A DNA stretch of 61,548 nucleotides from Erythrobacter sanguineus (GCA_945878845.1 CAMCUB010000019.1:1-61548), one strand, 5' to 3'. Positions 15,661-24,335 are shown, counted from the stretch's first letter. Made by a program: numbers and translations. The notes: generated by a model from the letters alone, not told the origin.

Positions 15661-18462
15661 ATGTTGACCGGCACGCGCCTGGCAGGGCTGCTGCTTCTCA
15701 CCACGTCACTCACCCTGCCCTCGATGCTTCACGCGCAGGATGTGACCGAGGACACCACGACCGAAGAGGAAGTGGTGCAAGACGACCCGCTTACCGAAGA
15801 GGTCGAGGGCGAGCCGCCGGTTGAAGACGTCGATGTGTCGATCCCGGGCGGCGAAATCGTCGTCACCGGCCGCCGCGGCCGCAACCCCGAGCGCTCCTCG
15901 GGCCAGGTTCTCAACGTCCTGACCGAAGCCGACATCGCCCGCACCGGCGACGGCGACATCGCCGGCGCGCTGGGCCGCGTCAGCGGTCTGTCGCTGGTCG
16001 GCAACGGCCGCGTCTTCGTGCGCGGTCTGGGTGATCGCTATTCGCTCGCCCTGCTCAACGGCCTTCCGCTGCCGAGCCCCGAACCGCTCAGCCGCGTGGT
16101 GCCGCTCGATATCTTCCCGACCAGCGTGATCTCCTCCTCGCTGGTGCAGAAGTCCTATTCGGCCAACTTCCCGCTCGAATTCGGCGGCGGGGTGATCAAC
16201 CTCACCACCAAGGCCGTGCCGACCGACGACTTCCTGACGCTCAGCATCAGCGGCAGCGGCGACACCGAAACCACCTTCGAGAACGGGCTGACCTATTACG
16301 GCAGCGACTACGATGTGTTCGGATTTGACAACGGCAACCGCGACATTCCCTCGAACCTGCAGGCCTTCTTCAACAGCGGCGATCGGATCGATTCGCTCAG
16401 CCCCGCTGTGACCGGCCCGATCGCAGCCCAGCTGTTCCCGACCAACCTCGTGACCCTGCAGCGTGTTCCGAACCTGCGCGCCAACTTCAGCGCCAACCTC
16501 ACCGGCGGCTTCTCGGTCGAGCTGGGCGATAACACCTATCTCGGCGTGATCGCCACCGGCGGCATCACCAACAAGTATCGCAACCGGTCGGTCCTCAGCC
16601 AGGTCGGCAACGCCGATCTGACCGCGCTCAACGAGACCAGCACCACCTTCGTCACCGACAACAACGTCCTGATGAACGCGCTGCTCAGTGTCGGCCTCGA
16701 CATCGGCGAGCACACGGTGCGCTGGACCAACCTCTACATTCGCGACACGCTCAAGACCGCACGTCTGGGCCAGCGGACCGACTTCCTGCTCGGGACCGAC
16801 GGCTTCGACTATGTCGAGCAGCAGACCGCCTGGTTCGAACGCCAGCTGATCGACACCCAGATCGTCACCGAGCTCAATTTCGACAAGCTCGGCATCGACC
16901 TGCGCGGCGGCTTTGCCCGCACCGATCGCGAAGCGCCGTTCAACGCAACCGTTGAATATGTCCGCACCAACCGCAATGCGCCGGCCAACACCTTCGAAGG
17001 GCAATTCGTTGCCAACGTCGGCGGTATCGGCGCGCAGCAGTTCGCCAACCGCCCGCAGGTGGAATTCGACGATCTGCAGGAAGACCAGTATTTCGGCGGG
17101 ATCGACGTCTCCTACGAGCTGCTCGACACGCTCGATCTGACGATCGGCTATTCCTATCTGGATACTAGCCGCCGGTCCTCCAGCCGCTCGTTCCAGCCGC
17201 TGGTGTCCTGCGGCACGGTGTGCAACGCCTTCCTGACCGCCGACCAGTCGAGCGCCCTGATCCTCGCGCTGGGCCTTCGCCAGCCGGGCGACATCTATAA
17301 TGGCGCCACCACCGCGACCACCCCGGCTCCGCTGACGCTTCCCAATGGCACTGTGGTGCCGGCCGGGACCCGGTTCTTCGACGTGTCGATCCTCGAACGC
17401 TCGCCCTTCCCGGTGTTCGACGCGGCGCTGACCGTGCACGCTGGCTACGGCCAGGTCCGCTGGGCGCCGATCGAACGCCTGACCGTCGAAATCGGCGCGC
17501 GTTTCGAAGATGCGGTGCAGACCGTCGCAATCGACCAGACGATCTTCAACACGCCGATCGCCGGGGCCACCCCGACCAATATCGCCAATGATTACCTGCT
17601 TCCGGGCGGGACGATCACCTACGAGGCGACCGACGATCTGCAGCTGCGCCTCTCGGCCTCGCAGACCATCGCCCGCCCGCAGTTCCGCGAGCTGGTCGAA
17701 CAGCTCTACTTCGATCCGGAATCGAACCGCCGCTACATCGGTAACCCGTTCCTGCAGGACAGCGAGCTGACCAACTTCGAAGCACGCGCCGAATATTACC
17801 TCGGCGGGCGCAAGAAGGTCAGCCTCGCCGGGTTCTACAAGGAAATCACGAACCCGATCGAGAACTTCCTGATCTTCGTGCCCGGCGAGCTGCGCACCAG
17901 CTACGCCAACGCGCCCTCGGCCGAGCTGTATGGCGCCGAGCTCGACGCCTCCTACGCCTTCGATCTCTATGACATGGGCGGGTTCTTCGCGACCAAGCAG
18001 CTGCTGGTGCTCGCCAACTACACCTACAGCAAGTCGAGCATCTCGGTGTCCGCGGGCGATCTTGCCCCGGTGCCCGGCACGCCCAACCAGGACGCAAGCC
18101 TGCTGTTCGACCAGGGCGCGTCGCTGGTCGGCCAGTCGGATCACGTCGGGAACCTGTCGATCGGCATCGAAGACACCGAGAAGGTGCAGCAGTTCACCTT
18201 CCTGCTGAACTACGCGAGCGAGCGGGTCACTCTGCGCGGCGGGCCGCTGCCCGACGTGGTCGAGGACCCGGGCCTGACGGTCGACTTCGTCGCGCGCGGC
18301 GAACTCAAGCTGGGCGGCCTGCCGCTCGAACTGAGCTTCGATGTCCGCAACATCTTCGGCCGCGACAATTTCGAGTACCAGGAATTCAACGGCAACCGCA
18401 TCGAAATCAACACCTTCGATGTGGGCACGAGCTTCTCCTTCGGTCTGAAGGCGGAATTCTGA
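15661..18462 (+). CDS. TonB-dependent outer-membrane receptor
   Basis: A 933-residue receptor. ATG 15661, with GAGGGGG upstream, gives a clean signal peptide ending LPSMLHAQ; the frame stays open further upstream but over lipoprotein sequence. Mature residues to about 60 are very acidic (Glu/Asp/Thr-rich). The plug domain follows (GGEIVVTGRRGRNPE, then FVRGLGDRYSLALLNGLPLP), then a long beta-barrel ending in a C-terminal Phe (FSFGLKAEF). The substrate is unknown; with the upstream lipoprotein it resembles a two-part uptake pair. A strong terminator follows. Confidence 0.9.
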   Translation: MLTGTRLAGLLLLTTSLTLPSMLHAQDVTEDTTTEEEVVQDDPLTEEVEGEPPVEDVDVSIPGGEIVVTGRRGRNPERSSGQVLNVLTEADIARTGDGDIAGALGRVSGLSLVGNGRVFVRGLGDRYSLALLNGLPLPSPEPLSRVVPLDIFPTSVISSSLVQKSYSANFPLEFGGGVINLTTKAVPTDDFLTLSISGSGDTETTFENGLTYYGSDYDVFGFDNGNRDIPSNLQAFFNSGDRIDSLSPAVTGPIAAQLFPTNLVTLQRVPNLRANFSANLTGGFSVELGDNTYLGVIATGGITNKYRNRSVLSQVGNADLTALNETSTTFVTDNNVLMNALLSVGLDIGEHTVRWTNLYIRDTLKTARLGQRTDFLLGTDGFDYVEQQTAWFERQLIDTQIVTELNFDKLGIDLRGGFARTDREAPFNATVEYVRTNRNAPANTFEGQFVANVGGIGAQQFANRPQVEFDDLQEDQYFGGIDVSYELLDTLDLTIGYSYLDTSRRSSSRSFQPLVSCGTVCNAFLTADQSSALILALGLRQPGDIYNGATTATTPAPLTLPNGTVVPAGTRFFDVSILERSPFPVFDAALTVHAGYGQVRWAPIERLTVEIGARFEDAVQTVAIDQTIFNTPIAGATPTNIANDYLLPGGTITYEATDDLQLRLSASQTIARPQFRELVEQLYFDPESNRRYIGNPFLQDSELTNFEARAEYYLGGRKKVSLAGFYKEITNPIENFLIFVPGELRTSYANAPSAELYGAELDASYAFDLYDMGGFFATKQLLVLANYTYSKSSISVSAGDLAPVPGTPNQDASLLFDQGASLVGQSDHVGNLSIGIEDTEKVQQFTFLLNYASERVTLRGGPLPDVVEDPGLTVDFVARGELKLGGLPLELSFDVRNIFGRDNFEYQEFNGNRIEINTFDVGTSFSFGLKAEF

Positions 18463-18487
18463 TCGCCTGATCGGCTACCGACACAGC

Positions 18488-18520
18488 AAAAAGGCCGCCC
18501 CTCACAGGGCGGCCTTTTTC
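18488..18520. terminator. Bidirectional Rho-independent terminator
   Basis: A near-perfect hairpin AAAAAGGCCGCCC / GGGCGGCCTTTTT with a six-base loop. A runs and T runs on either side let it work for the rightward receptor gene and the leftward response-regulator gene, which converge here. Confidence 0.93.
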
Positions 18521-18590
18521 GTTTGGCTCCAAATACCGGTGTCGCCGGTTACGCGAGAGGGCCTGCGGGCGCTGTCCCCTTGGCCTCCCT

Positions 18591-19265
18591 TCAACTCAAA
18601 TCAAAAACATACCCCAAGGACCGCACCGTGCGCAGCGGATTGCCTCCGCCGGCGGCCTTGATCGCGCGGCGCAACCGGCCGATCCACACATCGACCGTGC
18701 GCTCGTCAATCGGGGGTTCGCGCTTGCCGAGGCCGTTGATGAGATCCTCGCGGGTCAGCACCCGGTTGGGGTTCTCGGCAAGGAAGCGCAGCAAGCGGAA
18801 TTCGTTGGGTCTGAGCACGATCGGCTGCTCGTTCCAGCGCGCCTGCAAGGCGGCCATGTCGATCGTCAGCGCGCCCAGCTCGAAGCGCCGCGTCGCCTGA
18901 CGCTCGACCCCGCGCGATTGCAGTGCCAGCACCCGGTCGAGCACCGCGGTGCGGGTGAGCGGCCCGATCACATAGTCATCGGCTCCTGCGCGCAATGCGC
19001 GGCGACGATCCTCGGGGTCGTCCTCCTCGAGCACCATGGTGACATGGGCATCGGCGGTGCGCGCATCTGCCCGCAGCCGGCGGCACATCTCGAGGCCCGC
19101 AAGTTCGGGCATCACCCAGTCGACAAAGGCCCACATCGGCCCCTCGACCAGCCGCCGCGGCCCCTCGGGCCCCAGCCTGTCGAAGGTGAAGCGGCGCTGG
19201 TCATGAACGAAGTCCTCAAGGCTCTCGCCCAGTTCGCTCGTCAGGAAGATATTGACGACATCCAT
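18591..19265 (-). CDS. PhoB/OmpR-type response regulator with degenerate receiver
   Basis: A 224-residue DNA-binding regulator. The C-terminal winged helix is strongly PhoB-like (NEFRLLRFLAENPNRVLTRE, then DERTVDVWIGRLRRAI and TVRSLGYVF). The receiver keeps an aspartate in the phospho-acceptor context (AFVDWVMPELAG, D49), but the N-terminal acidic pair is replaced by TSEL, and the invariant lysine before Pro becomes Gly (DYVIGPLT, G101). No histidine kinase is adjacent. It may therefore act without classical phosphorylation. It converges on the lipoprotein-receptor pair. Whether it is the cell's only PhoB cannot be told. Confidence 0.85.
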   Translation of the reverse strand: MDVVNIFLTSELGESLEDFVHDQRRFTFDRLGPEGPRRLVEGPMWAFVDWVMPELAGLEMCRRLRADARTADAHVTMVLEEDDPEDRRRALRAGADDYVIGPLTRTAVLDRVLALQSRGVERQATRRFELGALTIDMAALQARWNEQPIVLRPNEFRLLRFLAENPNRVLTREDLINGLGKREPPIDERTVDVWIGRLRRAIKAAGGGNPLRTVRSLGYVFDLS

Positions 19266-19307
19266 GTTTCAGCCAGCCCCGGTTTTAGGCGGGAGTGGCG
19301 CAAGGGT

Positions 19308-19325
19308 GTGACGCGTTTGTGACTG
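19308..19325 (-). promoter_or_regulatory. Degenerate Pho-box-like repeat upstream of the PhoB-like regulator
   Basis: Minus strand CAGTCAC-AAAC-GCGTCAC: GTCAC is repeated at an exact 11-nt period, with 5/7 and 4/7 matches to CTGTCAT. It starts 43 nt upstream of the regulator's ATG, nearly the same distance as the stronger box upstream of virB1 (40 nt). Autoregulation is a possibility. Confidence 0.4.
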
Positions 19326-19359
19326 GTTTTCAGTTCTAGGTAATGATCGCCAATTCTTG

Positions 19360-20382
19360 TCAGGGCGCGACGCTCACCCGGTCCATCGCGGGCATCGGCA
19401 TCCCCATGCCGGTGGGCCATTTGGGCCGGTAAGGCGCCTCGAGGCTTGCCGTCTCTTCGGCGGTCAGCGTGATGTCGAGCGCGCGCACCGCATCGGCGAT
19501 ATGCCCGGGCTTGGTGGCGCCGATGATCGGGGCCGTGACGGCGGGCTTGGTGAAGTGCCAGGCAAGGCCGATGCTCGCCATCGGCACGCCGTGCGCGGCA
19601 GCGAGCGCCTGCACCGCGCCGACCACCGCGCGGTCGGCCTCGTCCTCGGATTTGTAGAGCGCCTTGCCGACCACATCGGTCTGGCTGCGCACGGTGCTTT
19701 CACCCCAGGGCCGCGTCAGCCGCCCGCGTGCGAGCGGGCTCCACGGGATCACGCCCACGCCCTCGGCGCTGCACAGCGGCAGCATCTCGCGCTCCTCCTC
19801 GCGGTAGAGCAGATTGAGCTGGTTCTGCATGGAAATGAACCGCGTCCAGCCATTCGCCCGCGCCACTTCCTGCGCCTTTGCAAACTGCCACGCATACATC
19901 GAGGACGCGCCGAGATAGCGCGCCTTGCCCGCCTTCACGATGTCGTGGAGCGCCTCCATCGTCTCTTCGATCGGGGTCACGTCATCCCAGCGGTGGATCT
20001 GGAACAGGTCCACGTAGTCCATGCCGAGCCGGATGAGGGAATCATCGATCGCGGCGAACAGCGCCTTCCTCGACAGGCCACCGCAATTGGGCGCGTTGCG
20101 CCACACACCGTAGGCCTTGGTCGCGACCACGATCTCGTCGCGCCGCGCCATGTCGCGCAGCAGCTTGCCGGTGATCTCCTCCGAGGTGCCGCCCGAATAG
20201 ATGTTGGCGGTGTCGAAGAAGTTGATCCCCGCCTCCAATGCCTCGCGGAAGAAGGGCCGCGCGGCCTCCTCGCCCAGCAGCCAGTCGCCGTGCCAGCCCT
20301 TGGACGTGTCGCCGTAGGACATGCAGCCGAGGCACAGGCGCGAAACGGAGAGGCCGGACTTGCCGAGGCGGGTGAATTGCAT
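19360..20382 (-). CDS. Aldo/keto reductase
   Basis: An NADPH-dependent oxidoreductase of 340 residues with a TIM-barrel fold. Family features are MQFTRLGKSGLSVSRLCLG at the N-terminus, FFDTANIYSGGTSEE carrying the catalytic Asp and Tyr, VATKAYG with the Lys, and IHRWDD with the His. It is closest in feel to the YajO/YakC-type aldo/keto reductases. It is the last gene of a leftward run with an SDR, a small membrane protein and an acyl-CoA dehydrogenase. The substrate is unknown. Confidence 0.92.
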   Translation of the reverse strand: MQFTRLGKSGLSVSRLCLGCMSYGDTSKGWHGDWLLGEEAARPFFREALEAGINFFDTANIYSGGTSEEITGKLLRDMARRDEIVVATKAYGVWRNAPNCGGLSRKALFAAIDDSLIRLGMDYVDLFQIHRWDDVTPIEETMEALHDIVKAGKARYLGASSMYAWQFAKAQEVARANGWTRFISMQNQLNLLYREEEREMLPLCSAEGVGVIPWSPLARGRLTRPWGESTVRSQTDVVGKALYKSEDEADRAVVGAVQALAAAHGVPMASIGLAWHFTKPAVTAPIIGATKPGHIADAVRALDITLTAEETASLEAPYRPKWPTGMGMPMPAMDRVSVAP

Positions 20383-20393
20383 GGGAGGTCTCC

Positions 20394-21134
20394 TCAGGCC
20401 AGCGTCAGCCCGCCATCGACCACCAGCGTCTGTCCGGTGATGTAGGCCGAGAGCGGCGAGGCCAAGAACAGCGCGGCGCCGGCCATGTCCTCAGGGGTCC
20501 CCATGCGCCTGAGCGGGATGCGCTTGATGCTCGCTTCGAGGCGTTCGGGGTGATCGGTGGTGACGCTGGTGAGCTTGGTCGGCACCAGCCCCGGAGCGAT
20601 GCCGTTGACGCGGATGCCGTCCCGCGCCCAGGCCTCGCCCAGCGTCTTGGTGAGGCTCGCCGCCCCGGCCTTCGATGCCGCATAGGCGGGCGTGCCGATG
20701 GTCGATTTGAACGCGGCGACGCTCGAGACAATGATGATCTTGCCCTTCGCTTCCGCCAGCGCAGGGTGGAAGGCGCGGGCGGCGTCCATCACCGAATTGA
20801 GGTTGATGTCGACCACCACATCCCAGCCCTCGCGGGTGAACTCCTGCCGGCCATATCGCACCGTGCCTTGGCACAGCACCAGCACATCGAGCGGGCCGAA
20901 GCCCTCGGCCAGCCGCCCCGCCGCGTCGCGGTCGGTCAGGTCGAGCTGGCGGTAATCAAGGCCGGTGAAATCGGAGTCCTCGGCCTCGAGATAGTCGCCG
21001 AAGTCTGGCCGCGTGCCGGTGACGGTCACGCTCGCGCCGCGCTGGCGGAACCCGTGCGCAATGCCGTTGCCGATCCCGCTCGACCCGCCGATGACGAGGA
21101 CGCGGCGGGCGGAAAAGTCGAGCGGTTCGATCAT
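20394..21134 (-). CDS. Short-chain dehydrogenase/reductase
   Basis: A classical SDR of 246 residues. The Rossmann cofactor motif is VLVIGGSSGIGNGIAHG; the active site is a Ser in IIIVSSVAAF followed by YAASKAG (the YxxxK pair), and the C-terminus is QTLVVDGGLTLA. ATG 21134 is preferred to TTG 21143 because GAGGAA sits about 11 nt before the ATG and too close to the TTG. It is 11 nt upstream of the aldo/keto reductase. The substrate is not deducible, though the context suggests acyl or alcohol metabolism. Confidence 0.92.
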   Translation of the reverse strand: MIEPLDFSARRVLVIGGSSGIGNGIAHGFRQRGASVTVTGTRPDFGDYLEAEDSDFTGLDYRQLDLTDRDAAGRLAEGFGPLDVLVLCQGTVRYGRQEFTREGWDVVVDINLNSVMDAARAFHPALAEAKGKIIIVSSVAAFKSTIGTPAYAASKAGAASLTKTLGEAWARDGIRVNGIAPGLVPTKLTSVTTDHPERLEASIKRIPLRRMGTPEDMAGAALFLASPLSAYITGQTLVVDGGLTLA

Positions 21135-21174
21135 GTCAGGCAATTCCTCTCTTGGCCCTCTTGCGGGGCGTCAA

Positions 21175-21594
21175 TCACTGCGTCGGCGGGCGGACCCGCC
21201 TCCAGACCCGGTTCTCGCTCCGGTCCGCGGAATAGAGCATGATCCCGGTCACCACGGCGCCCGCATTGCGGGTGATGGCGAAATTCTCGGAGAATTCGTC
21301 CGCGAGCACAAGCCTGCACCCTTGCGGGCTGATCTCGTAACGCAGCGCGCGGTCGGTCGAGAGCTGGAGCACTTTCCGGCGCTCGACCTTCCCCGCCAAC
21401 CGGGTGTCGCCAAAGCGCAACTCTCCGCCCCGCACCTCGAACCCGGGGCAATCCGGGTTGGTGTAGGTGCCATCCATCGCGTCCGGTCCCGGCGGTTCGC
21501 GCAACATCGCCACCCCGAACACGAGAAATATCGCCGCGCATACAGCAAGGACGAGATTGCCGCGCGATCCGAAGAAGTCTGCCGAAAAGAACAC
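21175..21594 (-). CDS. Small membrane-anchored hypothetical protein
   Basis: A 139-residue protein starting at GTG, six bases after the acyl-CoA dehydrogenase stop. One N-terminal transmembrane helix (LVLAVCAAIFLVFGVAML) is followed by about 110 residues that look like a periplasmic beta-rich domain containing two cysteines (NPDCPGFEVRGG and EISPQGCRLVL). I do not recognise a family. Position and spacing suggest it belongs to the dehydrogenase operon. Confidence 0.68.
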   Translation of the reverse strand: MFFSADFFGSRGNLVLAVCAAIFLVFGVAMLREPPGPDAMDGTYTNPDCPGFEVRGGELRFGDTRLAGKVERRKVLQLSTDRALRYEISPQGCRLVLADEFSENFAITRNAGAVVTGIMLYSADRSENRVWRRVRPPTQ

Positions 21595-21600
21595 GAAGGC

Positions 21601-22743
21601 TCAGATCGAGCGCGAGATCACTTCCTTCATGATCTCGTTCGTGCCGCCGAAAATCCGCGTCACGCGCGCGTCGCGCCACAGGCGGGCGATGGCATATTCG
21701 TTCATGTAGCCCGCCCCGCCGTGGAGTTGCAGCGACGCGTCGCACAGCTCCCATTGCAGGTCGGTGTGCCACAGCTTGGCCGCGGAGGCCTCGGAGGTGG
21801 TGAGTTCGCCTGCCAGGTGCTTCCTGATCGCCCAGTCGAGATGCGCCCAGCCCACTTGCAGCTTGGCCTTCAGGTCGGCGAGCGTGAACTTGGTGTTCTG
21901 GAATTCGAACACGGTCTTGCCGAAAGCCTTGCGGTCCTTGGTGAACTTCACCGCCTCGTCGAACGCCCGCTGCGCCGCAGCTTGCGCGCCGACCGCGATG
22001 CCGAGGCGTTCCTGCGGCAGCTCCTCCATCAGGTGCACAAACCCCATGCCTTCCGCGCCGAGGATATTGGTCATCGGCACGCGGCAATCGTTGAAGAACA
22101 GCTCGGAGGTGTCGGCGGCGTGCTGGCCGATCTTGTCGAGATTGCGCCCGCGCTCGAAGCCGGGGGTGTCGGCGTCGACCAACACGAGGCTGATGCCCTT
22201 CGATCCCAGCTCGGGATCGGTCTTGGCCACCACGATCACGCAATCGGCGTTCTGGCCGTTGGTGATGTAGGTTTTCGAGCCGTTGATGACGAGGTGGTTG
22301 CCGTCCTTCTTGGCGGTGGTGCGGATGCCCTGAAGGTCGGAGCCTGCGCCGGGCTCGGTCATCGCAATCGCGGTGATGATGTCGCCGCTGACCATGCCGG
22401 GGAGATACTTGGCGCGCTGTTCATCGTTGCCGAGCCGCTCGAAATAGTTCGCCGTGATGTCGTTCTGGAGCGTGAAGCCCGCCGAGGAACCGAGGTAGCT
22501 CAGCTCCTCGGTCAGCACGCAGTTGAACCCGAAATCGAGGCCGAGGCCGCCGTTCTCTTCCTTCACCGTCATGCACAGCATCCCGGCATCGCCCATCTTC
22601 TTCCACACGTCGCGCGGGACGATGCCGTTGGCTTCATGCTCGTCCATGTGCGGGGTCAGGCTTTCCGCAAAGACCTTGCGGACAGTGTCGCGGAAGGCCT
22701 CATGGTCTTCGTTATAGGCGGTGCGATAGGAGGTCGCGAGCAT
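21601..22743 (-). CDS. Acyl-CoA dehydrogenase
   Basis: A flavoenzyme of 380 residues that forms the alpha-beta double bond of an acyl-CoA. Typical blocks are visible: AMTEPGAGSDLQGIRTTAKK (FAD/acyl binding), then YMNEYAIARLWRDARVTRIF and GGTNEIMKEVISRSI at the C-terminus. ATG 22743 (MLATSYRTAYNEDHEAF) gives the usual length; the frame extends upstream to 22881 but adds a non-homologous leader. It heads the leftward four-gene block. Chain-length preference cannot be read. Confidence 0.93.
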   Translation of the reverse strand: MLATSYRTAYNEDHEAFRDTVRKVFAESLTPHMDEHEANGIVPRDVWKKMGDAGMLCMTVKEENGGLGLDFGFNCVLTEELSYLGSSAGFTLQNDITANYFERLGNDEQRAKYLPGMVSGDIITAIAMTEPGAGSDLQGIRTTAKKDGNHLVINGSKTYITNGQNADCVIVVAKTDPELGSKGISLVLVDADTPGFERGRNLDKIGQHAADTSELFFNDCRVPMTNILGAEGMGFVHLMEELPQERLGIAVGAQAAAQRAFDEAVKFTKDRKAFGKTVFEFQNTKFTLADLKAKLQVGWAHLDWAIRKHLAGELTTSEASAAKLWHTDLQWELCDASLQLHGGAGYMNEYAIARLWRDARVTRIFGGTNEIMKEVISRSI

Positions 22744-22918
22744 GGGGGTCTCTCCGGCAGATGGGTTTTGATTTGCCACGATAGAACCGCGCCGCTCGCC
22801 AAGGGTCAAGCGCGAAAGTGGGGGTGGAGGTACGGAGTCATGAGTATCGCGACACGACCTGCAAGCGTCTTGCGGCCACACCCTTTGTTATGCGATCCAC
22901 TTCTTCGGAGTGTTCGCG

Positions 22919-23284
22919 ATGATTGATGCTGACGATGGCGAGCATCCGGTGCCGGAGCTCTGGCGTCCCAAGTTCAGAGAGATCGCTGCTGGATTGGCAA
23001 TCGGGGACTATCAACTGCAAACTTCGCCTATCGATGGCTTGGAACCGGTCGATGCCATAACCGCCGCTAGCATAACGGAGAGCGTGGTAGCGTATGGCGA
23101 TCCGTTGACGTCGCTTTCGGACGCCACATGGAGCAGGTCCGTCTGTCGCAGGATGGGGGACTATTGGCAGGTACTTGTGGACCTATCGACAACAAGTGAG
23201 CCGGTCAGCGATCTCACCCTTCATGCAAAGGTCTTCGACGCGGACTGTTCAAGATTTAAGATCGTATCGGTTCACGTGCCGTGA
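22919..23284 (+). CDS. DUF7668-like small protein
   Basis: A soluble protein of 121 residues, with no signal or membrane segment. The order ELWRPKFREIAAGLAIGDYQL ... ESVVAYGDPLTSLSDATW ... WQVLVDLSTTSE ... SDLTLHAKVFD reminds me of DUF7668 proteins, which have no known function and may be immunity or accessory proteins. ATG 22919, with GGAG eight bases upstream, is preferred to GTG 22910. Base composition is noticeably lower in GC than its neighbours, it is transcribed against them, and it stands alone beside palindromic repeats, suggesting acquisition. Confidence 0.6.
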   Translation: MIDADDGEHPVPELWRPKFREIAAGLAIGDYQLQTSPIDGLEPVDAITAASITESVVAYGDPLTSLSDATWSRSVCRRMGDYWQVLVDLSTTSEPVSDLTLHAKVFDADCSRFKIVSVHVP

Positions 23285-23316
23285 CCGCAAAACTACGCTG
23301 CACATTCGCAACTACT

Positions 23317-23396
23317 GTCATCCCAGCGAAAGCTGGGACCTAGGGCGGCAAGCACTGCTCTGTAAGGCTCTAGGCCCCAGCTTTCGCTGGGGTGAC
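23317..23396. repeat. Palindromic intergenic repeat, copy 1
   Basis: About 25-bp imperfect inverted arms (GTCATCCCAGCGAAAGCTGG at the left, matched by CCAGCTTTCGCTGGGGTGAC at the right) flank a 30-nt centre. This is the kind of extragenic palindrome often scattered in sphingomonad genomes; the family assignment is from memory. Confidence 0.75.
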
Positions 23397-23427
23397 GGGA
23401 GGGTTTAGCGGCAAGGATTGATACCTT

Positions 23428-23515
23428 CCCCCGTCCCGGGCTTGACCCGGGACCCCGCTTGCTCTTGCAAAATCGGAAAAGGCAGCTGGGCCCCGGGTCA
23501 TGCCCGGGGCGGGGA
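23428..23515. repeat. Palindromic intergenic repeat, copy 2 (different sequence)
   Basis: Inverted arms built of CCCCGTCCCGGGCTTGACCC on the left and GGGTCATGCCCGGGGCGGGG on the right, each arm itself nearly palindromic, around a 30-nt centre. It lies 31 nt after copy 1 and just after the fpr stop, where it may also act as a terminator. Confidence 0.72.
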
Positions 23516-23519
23516 AATA

Positions 23520-24335
23520 CTAACCCACAAACGCCCGCTCGATCACGAACTGCCCCGGCTTGTTGTTCGCGCCCTCTTCAAACCCGCGGCGTTCCAGATC
23601 GGCGGCGTGGTCCTTGATCATCGCCATGCTCCCGCACAGCATCACGCGGTCTTCGTCCGGCACGAACCGCTGCGGGCCCTTCGACTGCTCGAACAGCCGG
23701 CCGTCATCGATCAACGCCTGAATGCGGCCCTGGGTGCGGAAGGGTTCGCGGGTCACGGTCGGCACGTAGATCATCTTGGCGCGGTCTTGGTCCTCGAGCA
23801 GCGGGTCGCCTTCGAGCTTGCTCTCCAACAGCTCGCGATAGGCCAGCTCGTTCACGTTGCGCACCGAGTGGACGACGATCACTTCCTCGAACATCCCGTA
23901 GACCTCGGGATCGCGCACGAGGCTCATGAAGGGCGCAAGGCCGGTGCCGGTCGAGAGCATGAACAGCCGCTTGCCGGGAAGCAGCGCGTCGGTCACCAGC
24001 GTGCCGGTCGGCTTCTTGCCGAGGTAGATCGGATCGCCGACCTGAATGTGCTGGAGCCGCGAGGTCAGCGGGCCGTCCTGCACTTTGATCGAGAGGAACT
24101 CCAATTCTTCCTCATAGGACGGCGAAGCGACCGAATAGGCGCGCAGCAGCGGCTTGCCGTTGTCGCCCGGCAGGCCGATCATCACGAACTCGCCCGAACG
24201 GAAGCGGAAGCTCGCCGGGCGCGTCATCTTGAGCGTGAACAGGCCCTCGCACCAGTGGTGGACATAGGTGATAGTCTCGACCGAGAGCGCCGCGCTTTCG
24301 GTGAACTGGTCGCGGGTCAGGGCGGTTTGGGTCAA
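23520..24335 (-). CDS. fpr: Ferredoxin-NADP+ reductase (bacterial FPR type)
   Basis: An FAD enzyme exchanging electrons between NADP(H) and ferredoxin or flavodoxin. FAD site RAYSVASPSYEEELEF, NADP site MLSTGTGLAPFMSLVRDPEV and C-terminus VIERAFVG are all typical of the class. The frame is open to 24395 and has an ATG at 24371, but TTG 24335 (giving TQTALTRDQF, 271 residues) fits family length and has GAGG upstream; the start is uncertain. It stands alone and could supply electrons for oxidative-stress or biosynthetic reactions. Confidence 0.9.
   Translation of the reverse strand: MTQTALTRDQFTESAALSVETITYVHHWCEGLFTLKMTRPASFRFRSGEFVMIGLPGDNGKPLLRAYSVASPSYEEELEFLSIKVQDGPLTSRLQHIQVGDPIYLGKKPTGTLVTDALLPGKRLFMLSTGTGLAPFMSLVRDPEVYGMFEEVIVVHSVRNVNELAYRELLESKLEGDPLLEDQDRAKMIYVPTVTREPFRTQGRIQALIDDGRLFEQSKGPQRFVPDEDRVMLCGSMAMIKDHAADLERRGFEEGANNKPGQFVIERAFVG

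Noticed and set aside
15706..18144. 812-codon minus-strand frame opposite the TonB receptor
   Set aside because: Antisense shadow; the plus-strand frame has signal peptide, plug and C-terminal Phe.
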